A DNA stretch of 64,000 nt, from positions 1,426,001-1,490,000 of the forward strand of contig NZ_JANHOH010000001.1 in assembly GCF_024498135.1 (NCBI RefSeq), read 5' to 3'. Numbering within the stretch: position 1 is the stretch's first letter; each line of letters opens with the position of its first letter. The translations under genes and the position numbers were made by a program. This DNA is from Mucilaginibacter aquariorum. GTDB lineage: Bacteria > Bacteroidota > Bacteroidia > Sphingobacteriales > Sphingobacteriaceae. The notes under the pieces were generated by a model that saw only the letters and a program-made list of their open reading frames with translations, was not told the origin of the DNA and searched no databases. Positions 7,538 to 15,700 of this stretch are shown piece after piece.

Positions 7538-8989
7538 TTAATCCTTATTCTTTAATCTCTGAATTTCCTTTTGTTGTTCCTTTAACTGGCTGCTTAATTC
7601 AATTAAATAGAGCGTCAGCTCCTCCACCTTTTTGGTAAGTATTTTATTCATTTCACCCAAATTCAGACCGTTAGCTACAACCTCTTTTTCCGAAGGCATA
7701 TCAGGCAGGTGGTGATTTTTGTCAATGTAATCTTTAACCTCGGTAAGCGTGGGTAATACATATTCTTTATTGAATACATAATCACTCCAGCCCGTGAGGT
7801 CAACGCGCACCTCTTTTGTATGAATGGTGCCATTCACCGCCAGCCTGGCATCAGGCGCAGCGGTTCCGATGCCTACATTTCCCCCGTTTGGGTTCAGCGC
7901 CAGTATCCCGCCTGTATTCGGACCGTCTATCGCCGCCTGAACCAAACTATACACATTTCCTGTCGTACTGTTCTGACCCATTAAAAGCGAACTTCCGGTC
8001 CCGCTGCTCACAAAGTCACTTGTTGTAAGCGCCATGGTCCCGCCTAAAATATGCAGCTTTTTAAACGGCGCTGTCGTACCTATTCCCACATTACCTCCAT
8101 TCGGATTCAACAGCAGCGGATAAGTTGCGTTAAGTGCAGTTTGGTTGCCTGCCTGCAAGTAGGATCCAGATACCCCATTAACCCCAAAGTCCAACACGGA
8201 ATTACTGGATAAACCCTGTAAGCGTAATACACCTGTTTGAGCAGTTCCGGTCGTGGCCGGAAACCCTGTTATCCCGTTAATATGTGTTCTTAATCCGGGG
8301 GTAGTTGTTCCAATACCAAGATTGCCATCACTTGTCACCCGCATCCGTTCCAGAGAACTGCCCGCATTTTTCCTTGTTGAAAACTGGAGGTATCCCGCAT
8401 AATCCGCATCGGTTGCATTTTCTTTTCTTCCGGCTATCCCGGCCCAATATGTTTGCGTAGTTCCGGTATAGAAACCGCCGAAACTTAGCTGACCGCCCAT
8501 ATCAATCGCGGCAGCATCGGTTGTACCAATAAATACATTGCCCCTTGTATTCGTTGTGGTATTCATACTATTAATGTGTAACTGTGCGGCCGGCGCATTC
8601 ACCCCTATTCCAACCTTCCCTGCCGCGGTTATCCTCATCGCTTCAGCGAATGTTGATGATCCATAAGCTGCATTGGTATTGGAACCGAAAACAAGCGGCC
8701 CAAGCGCGGAATACCTTATCCCCTGCGCCGAATTAATGTTGAAATCGATAAATCCATAAGCTCCTCCCGACCAGGTGATCGCCGCGTTATTGTCTGCACC
8801 ACCGGCACTATTCCTGATGTCAACCGCGCTGGCCGGGGTAGCAACTCCCGTGTTAACGACCAGTCTGCCTGTTGTAGGCGTACCTGTTCCGATACCTACG
8901 TTAGTGCCGGCAGCTGTCGGGAAAGTGTTTTGTGCGGTTGCATGATTAATAAAGCCCACCAGGGCTGCAAAGCAGAGGATTTTTTTCAT
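7538..8989 (-). CDS. Secreted tail-fibre-like protein with VGIGT repeats
   Basis: 483 residues with signal peptide (MKKILCFAALVGFINHATAQ). Five copies of a GNVGIGTxxPxxxLxVNG-like motif occur (for example GNVGIGTTAPFKKLHI and GNVGIGTAAPDARLAV), a repeat common in trimeric fibre-like surface proteins of Bacteroidota. The C-terminal 90 residues carry the conserved LTEVKDYIDKNHHLPDMPS and LGEMNKILTKKVEELTLYL pattern, ending in a coiled coil (residues about 445-483), related to endosialidase-type chaperone tails though a self-cleavage site was not identified. It lies 148 nt after the small gene that ends the RHS operon and on the same strand, but probably has its own promoter. Surface adhesion or fibre role is inferred. 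Confidence 0.75.
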   Translation of the reverse strand: MKKILCFAALVGFINHATAQNTFPTAAGTNVGIGTGTPTTGRLVVNTGVATPASAVDIRNSAGGADNNAAITWSGGAYGFIDFNINSAQGIRYSALGPLVFGSNTNAAYGSSTFAEAMRITAAGKVGIGVNAPAAQLHINSMNTTTNTRGNVFIGTTDAAAIDMGGQLSFGGFYTGTTQTYWAGIAGRKENATDADYAGYLQFSTRKNAGSSLERMRVTSDGNLGIGTTTPGLRTHINGITGFPATTGTAQTGVLRLQGLSSNSVLDFGVNGVSGSYLQAGNQTALNATYPLLLNPNGGNVGIGTTAPFKKLHILGGTMALTTSDFVSSGTGSSLLMGQNSTTGNVYSLVQAAIDGPNTGGILALNPNGGNVGIGTAAPDARLAVNGTIHTKEVRVDLTGWSDYVFNKEYVLPTLTEVKDYIDKNHHLPDMPSEKEVVANGLNLGEMNKILTKKVEELTLYLIELSSQLKEQQKEIQRLKNKD

Positions 8990-9137
8990 GAAGGATAAGC
9001 GTTTAGATTAGTAAACCGGGATCTTGTAATTGCACCTGTTTAGGAATAAACATATATGAAATTTATAATACATCCAATTAAAATTCAATATCCGATTAAC
9101 TCGCAGCACCAAGCGGGACTTACTTTTGAGATGTGAT

Positions 9138-9797
9138 CTATTTTTCCCAACGAGAAATACGACGAGAAAATACCCAAGAAGGGAAATGATTACGGTGTGC
9201 CAGTTTCCGGCAAAAATCTTCCAATTTTGAACCGATAACATCTCGACTGTAATGATAATTAAGGCTATTGTTTTTAAATATTTCTATTCTAATTTTATTA
9301 TCAAAGAAGGCAATGTCAATATGGCCAACAGCGACTTTGTTTTTAAAAAATACAAAACCCACTGTTGGAATATATTCCTTAATTGGTTCATTATATGGAA
9401 ATACTTCATTTTTGAAATTCGCCAATATTTTAAGAAGCTTTTTGGCATCATGCATAAATACCAATGCTCCTTTATGATCCGTTTGTGAACCGTCTATCGA
9501 AACGAAACTTGTATCTGGAAACGTGATTCTATTATAAATATTCGGCGTATCAACTTTCAGTGAGAACTCATTTACATTATATTTTTCTTTATTAAAATAA
9601 AACATTTTGACAGAATCATATTTTAACGATTCTAACTCAAAACGCAAACTATCATTACCCGATTTTTCCTTTTTATAAGTTTGGCTATTTAAGAAATTCG
9701 ATTCTTGTGCACTACAGTTTACCATAATAATCAAACTCAGAAAAAAGATTATTAAATTTTTATTCTTCTTTAGCCCTCTCTTTAGGTTTAACTTCAT
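9138..9797 (-). CDS. Small exported protein, candidate immunity protein for the RHS tip
   Basis: 219 residues, no recognised family. A basic N-terminus is followed by a hydrophobic stretch IIFFLSLIIMVNCSAQ that looks like a signal peptide, so the product is probably periplasmic or membrane-attached; the Cys is not in a classical lipobox. The rest is a mixed alpha/beta protein rich in Lys, Asn and Phe. The start lies inside the 3' end of the RHS gene with a 38 nt overlap, so translation is coupled. Both this gene and the RHS tip are visibly AT-rich (15 G/C in 9541-9600) compared with the RHS core region (27 G/C in 11041-11100). An immunity role is inferred from this arrangement alone. Confidence 0.6.
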   Translation of the reverse strand: MKLNLKRGLKKNKNLIIFFLSLIIMVNCSAQESNFLNSQTYKKEKSGNDSLRFELESLKYDSVKMFYFNKEKYNVNEFSLKVDTPNIYNRITFPDTSFVSIDGSQTDHKGALVFMHDAKKLLKILANFKNEVFPYNEPIKEYIPTVGFVFFKNKVAVGHIDIAFFDNKIRIEIFKNNSLNYHYSRDVIGSKLEDFCRKLAHRNHFPSWVFSRRISRWEK

Positions 9798-12700
9798 TTA
9801 AAGGTTCTCCTGTTGATTTAAGTAAAATGTTTATATCTTTTTTCACGGCTTTTTTATTTCCAGCCGGAAATAAAATAAATCCAACTTTATATTTAGAAAT
9901 AGTTTTCACTTTTTGTATTGCATTTGGATCCAAATACGAACCATCGGCTATTCGGGGGGTATTTAATTCCGGAATAGCATCCCAAACATCTTTATTATTC
10001 TTATCTTTTTTCATGCCAGATATTCTAACCAGGTCTGGCGTAATATAAATATTAACTTTACCATTAGATAATTTTTGTAATGCTATACCCATACTTTCAT
10101 CAGAACCAACATTGCATGCTGAAATTACGAAATTTCCATCTTTTCCCATTTGTGCCATAATCCCTTGTAAAGCAGCAATTGACTGGTTCTTTTCGTTAAC
10201 AAACTTATCATTAGGATTACTTGTTCCATCTTTCATAAAGCTAATAATATCCCCTGATGTTATTAGCAGATTTTCGTTACCCGGAACCGCTTGAAAGAAA
10301 TATTCTTCGCTTTTTGTGATACTTCCATCTGAATGGTGTGTAGTCGTTTCAACTACTCCTCCGTGAGTTACAAATACCACATTCATCAATTGCGTAGTAG
10401 GCAAACGATTGTCTTTTAAAGAATTGATGTAAGTCAATCCATTTTGTATATCACTTTTTACACCGAGCCAATTATTGTTAATCGCATTTGGGTGACTCTG
10501 AAGTTTGTCGACATTGACTAATCCAATCATAACATTGCGACCATAATTTACAGTTTTAATTTTAGGCTCTTCTCCATCCATATCAATAAATTGAACAGGG
10601 TTATTAGCTGCAAATTGAAAGGGAGAAAGACTTGGAAAACTGCTAGCCAACGGATCCTCGCTCAAAAATCTCCCCACCCTTGGGTCATAGATTCGCATAC
10701 CGTAATCCTGTTGGTTGCCTTGGCCTTTTACCTCATTATCGTTTTCCTTACCGTTAAACCCATAACGATAACTGCCATTGGCCGAATAGGTTCTGCCGGG
10801 TTGTAGCATACCAAAAGGATAATAATCCTGCGCGTTAACTACATCCGCGGTATAGTAATCGTTCGTTGGTGATAGCACCGTGCGGTCGGTTATCGTTGCC
10901 AGTACATTATCCAGATGGTTAGTCAGTTCATATCGTTTTAATCCGGCATTGGGCCATATGCTGGTAGCAACAGTTGGGAATCTGTTATCAATGTTACCGA
11001 TATTCGGCAGCCAGGTCCCCAGGCGACTACTCCCGTACAAATACTGTTCTTTCCAATTTTTAACCCCGCCGATATCGTCGTATACAGCCAGGGTATTCCC
11101 CTGCACATCTCTTACATAATAGGTAGTAGTTGTACCAACTTTTTTACTTACCCGCTGCTGGGAAGTATTGTAAGTGTAGCTTACCGGGTTACTGCCAGTT
11201 ATACTCGTTATTTTGCCGTAAACATTCCATTCAATACCCGTAATACCGGCTTGCGCATCCGTAATTAAATTGCCAATGGCATCGTATTGGTAATTGGAAG
11301 CTGCCTGGTTATCAATGTCATCTGCAGATAAACTACTGCTTACATTATCGCTTATTGATTTTAAGCGGTTATTTATTTTGCGGCCTGTTGCAGGGTCAGT
11401 AAAATAATTATAGGTAAGGTTATCCATTAACGCTGCGCTGTTGCCAGCTGCAACCATTCCATTACGGGTATAGGTATTGATATTCCCATTGGGATCATAC
11501 GCCACCTGCTCTTTGTAGTCATTCAATGCAATTGGCGACCATGCGTTGCTGCTTACATTTAATCCTTTAAAAACATCCTGCCCTGTTAGGCGGTTAAGCT
11601 GGTCGTACTTATAAACAGCCAGTTGGGGGCCTTGCTGTGCCGTTGCCGCCGGAAAAGCAATATTGACCGCGCTGGCTGCTATATTACCATTATATAATGA
11701 CCGGAAACCCGTTACGCCTGCCGCGTTTGCAAAAGGTGTAAAGTTACTAACCGGCAGGTAATCGGAGTTGTGGTACTGTAAAGCAAGGCCAAAAGCATCA
11801 GCTGTAGCAATTGTATTACCACGATTTGGATCAGGCAAGGCCGGAATTGGCTTACCATCTTCTGAAGGGTCATTATTGTACGACAGGTTTGTACTGTTAA
11901 TACCTTTTAGCCATCCTTGCAGTGTGTACGCGTAATCAATACCCTGTACACGGTCACGCTCGCCTCCAAGAACAGTTCGCGCCAATGGCCCGTGCAGGTA
12001 ATAGTAATAATCGGCATCAAGTTTTCGGTTATTCCACAACAAATTGCTTCCACTATAACGATTAATAATAGCCTGTGTGCCAGACCAGGCCTTAACCAGC
12101 CGGTTCTCGGCATCATAATCATACTGGTAGTAGAATTGATCTCCCATCCCATCCTGGTAACTTATAAAGTTTACTTTACCACTAACCTCGTCAAACTCGT
12201 AATCTATTCGTTTTATATTCAGTCCACCAATTTTTTGCCAAAGGGTTTTCACATTTCCACTAACATCATAAGAGTAATAAGTAGCCTGCGAAGCATTGTC
12301 ACCGGCGTTCTCACGATAAGCGGTTGCCCATACCCGCTTGCGCAGGTTTTCCTGGGTACCCGGGCTTGTTACGCCGCCTATTCCACCAACTATTCCATCG
12401 TACCAGGTATTGGTAACCTGCACATTTGTGCCGGAAGTATTAAAGCCTGTTATTTGCGTATTGGTTAAAAAGTCCGGCAGTCCCAGATAAAAGTTAGAAT
12501 TATTCTTTTGTCCAACTTCGGTAATACGGCCCAACTGCGGCTCGTAAAGCGTATAGCTGTATTTATTTTCCGCAAGCTGCTTATCATTTTGAGACACAAC
12601 CAGCCTGCTCAGTAAGTCGTACCAATAACGGTTTACACCACCATCCGGCGAGTATTGCCGGGTAACCTGGTTGGTACTGTTGTAAACATAACTGGTCGCC

Positions 12701-15700
12701 AGTGAATGTTGCGGGAACCAGCCGAAATTTGTGATTTCGTTTGTGGTGTTACTGCCGGCGGTGGTCATCTCACCTGCCAGTGGGATATTAAACCTGTACC
12801 AGCCAAGCTTATTGTTGTCTGCAAAGGTAAAACAGGTGCTTGCGGCATCAGCGTTAATATTGGCAACACTTAATTTGTGGCCGTAGATAACCAGGTGTTT
12901 TATCGAGGCAAAGTAATCAGGTACTGTTACGTCGCCTGAAATTGCCGTAGCTGATAAAGAAAGCGGAGACGGTGAAGTTGCATTATTAACAACCGTCAAA
13001 ACCTTACCGTTTAAATACAACTGCGGCAATACTGCCGAGCCAAGCCCGGTACCCTGCATAACGATATGTACAAATGGATCAAGCGGCATTGCGGCCGAAA
13101 TATCAGCCTGGAAGTGCCTGGTAGCTGGTGTGAAGGTTAAAGCCCCGGCTACGGAACCATCAGTAGGATAGATATCGACATAAAGCTTGTTGCCGGAAAT
13201 ACCTGCCTGGAAAAGATATTTCTTGTCTGAAGTAAATGCTTTGAAAGTATGGCCCGAGCTGCCGTCGTTAAACAACCACATCTCTATAGCTCCGTCAGTT
13301 GTGGAGGATAACACAGACGACAAGGTAGTCAGCGCGCCTGGCTTATCTGTTACAATTGGCCCTGTATAGGTGCAGCTTACGGCATCACCTTTGTCCCTCG
13401 CATTATCAATATTGGCAAACTTATCAGAAGTAAGGAGTTTAACACCTTCGGGCGGTATTGTACGAACAAGATTATCTGCCTGGTCATAGTAATACAACGT
13501 ATAATGATATTGCGGGGTGCGGCTGTTTAATGCCGTGTAAGCTTTCGCTGCTGAACAGGTTGCAATGTAATGCACTTTAAACGCCTCTCTTGCCTCATAT
13601 ATATATTTATCATAATCGATAACGCCGCTGGCCAGCGCACCGTCGATGAGCGATAAGGCACAGGCATAAGGGTCGGGCTTAACAGACAGGTATTTGGGCC
13701 TGTTAAGCAACATGGTTTCTGTGTTGTTTTGAAAAGTTTTATAATCATCAAAACTGAGGCTAAACCCCCATTGCATATTCATGAATGTAGCGAATATGAC
13801 CTGATTATCGAACGTAGTTGTGGCCAGACTGCCGCCAAACTGCGAATTCAGGCTGGAAAGAGCAGTATTATACTGCGCCCTGGTGATATATCCCGAGGTT
13901 GAAGGCTCCATGAAAACAGGAAGGGCGATTTCGTCAGGCATCAATTCATTACAGGAAGTACAGGATGTTAATAAACCAGCAAACTGGTCAGATGTAAGAT
14001 CCATTGCAACCCCGAACTTTGTTTTAAGGTAAGTATACAATCCCCCGTCAGTAGCCGTTTGGCCCTGGGGAAGCGTTGCCTGGTACTCGGCCCTTAAAGC
14101 TTGTATTTTATTACAAACCACCGTGCTACCACTCGTTATAGGGGTACGGGTGTTTTTTTGCGGCATATCATATGGGAAGGGCGAATTGATCAGCCATGGG
14201 TTAAGTGCCGGTGTGAAATTTGCGAGCTGTAAAGTGTTCTTTATCGCATCGCCAAAACTTAGATCACCATAACTTGTTGCCGCACCTATTTTACTTGCAC
14301 CAAATATGTTTGTTGACCCGCCGCCTGCAGTACACACCGCAATTAGTCTTGCCCTAAGCTGATCTATCATCCCTAACTTATTGATGGCTATGATACCAGG
14401 TCTTAATTTTTCGATCAATTCATCAGCCGTAGCCTCGCAGTTTGTCTTAACGAAACCTGCCACTTCATTATCATTGTTTTGCGTTATTTGGTTCGCCACA
14501 CCCGTCGTCAGGATTTGTGAACCATTGCCGTCTTCCGGATAGGGAGGAAAGCGGGCATCTTTTGTTAGCAATATCGGATCGCAGGTTGTAGTTGTTGGAT
14601 TGGAGCTATTCCCCCAGATCAAATAATTACTGGGAACAGTCGGGTTTTTTTCTTTGTCTAAAATTAGATAGGTGTGCTGGTTGTGAGGATGCTCGCCGTC
14701 TATGTGGTGATGGTATGCACTATTGTAGGTTATGATACCCGAAGATTGCCCCACCGGAATAGTCACCAACAGGGAAGCAGGTGATGCCGGTAAGTTATTG
14801 CCGTATGCATCAGTAGTTAAATAGATATATGGCACAATGACAGGAATATTTTCAGTTGCAATTACGGCATTTCCGAGTTTATCCTTTAACGTTACTGTTG
14901 TTTTGTTTACTTTATCGTAAGCAGTGTACCATTTCCAGTAAGTGCCAAAGAGCCAGTTTACAGTTTCAAATAGTCTCACGGGCGAGGTTTCGATCACCTC
15001 ATCAACGATATCGATATACTTACCTACGGGTATAACGGTCGGTGCACCCGTACAAGTAATCCTCTTTATCTTTACGTCAGTGATCGAAGCATCTTTTGGA
15101 ATACACACATAAGCATATTTTTGACCAGGTGTAAATGTTACATACCTTATCACAGGAACCGATCTTGGCCCAAGATCTCCGGGATAGCCGAAGTTATAAA
15201 GATAACTGTTAACACCCGGCGAATAATAAAGCTCCAAAGTTGTATTGCTATTGATCGCGCCACCTAAATAACTGATCCGAATCGGTTGAGACCAGTTATC
15301 ACAAGGAGAATGATAACCTTCGTCTTTTTCAAGCGAGAAATTTATTGGCGTTGGGCAGTCTCCGGGCACTTGAACTATCGGCGCGCTTCCCCCCACAGGG
15401 CAACTTAACTTTCCGGAACAGGTGGTTGCATTCATTATTTTTTCATAATAAATCGCCTTTAGTTCCATGTACATGTCCCGGTACATGTTAAATTCCTTTT
15501 CGGGGGCGTTGCAAACAGGGGTGCAATCCTGCCAGGGTGCCCCTGTAGCACTCGAACTTTTGCAATACAGCAGGTATTTGATATAACGGGGCAGAGATAC
15601 ATTCGTATAAGCAGACCCCGAGCCCGTTATTTTAAGCACACGGTCTGTATAAGACTGCAGATCAGCTATAAAATTATTTCGATAATTATAACCAGTGGCA

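Noticed and set aside
9008..9241. A 77-residue frame downstream of the small exported gene
   Set aside because: It overlaps the 3' end of a better supported gene and reads as low-complexity Phe/Leu/Asn sequence.
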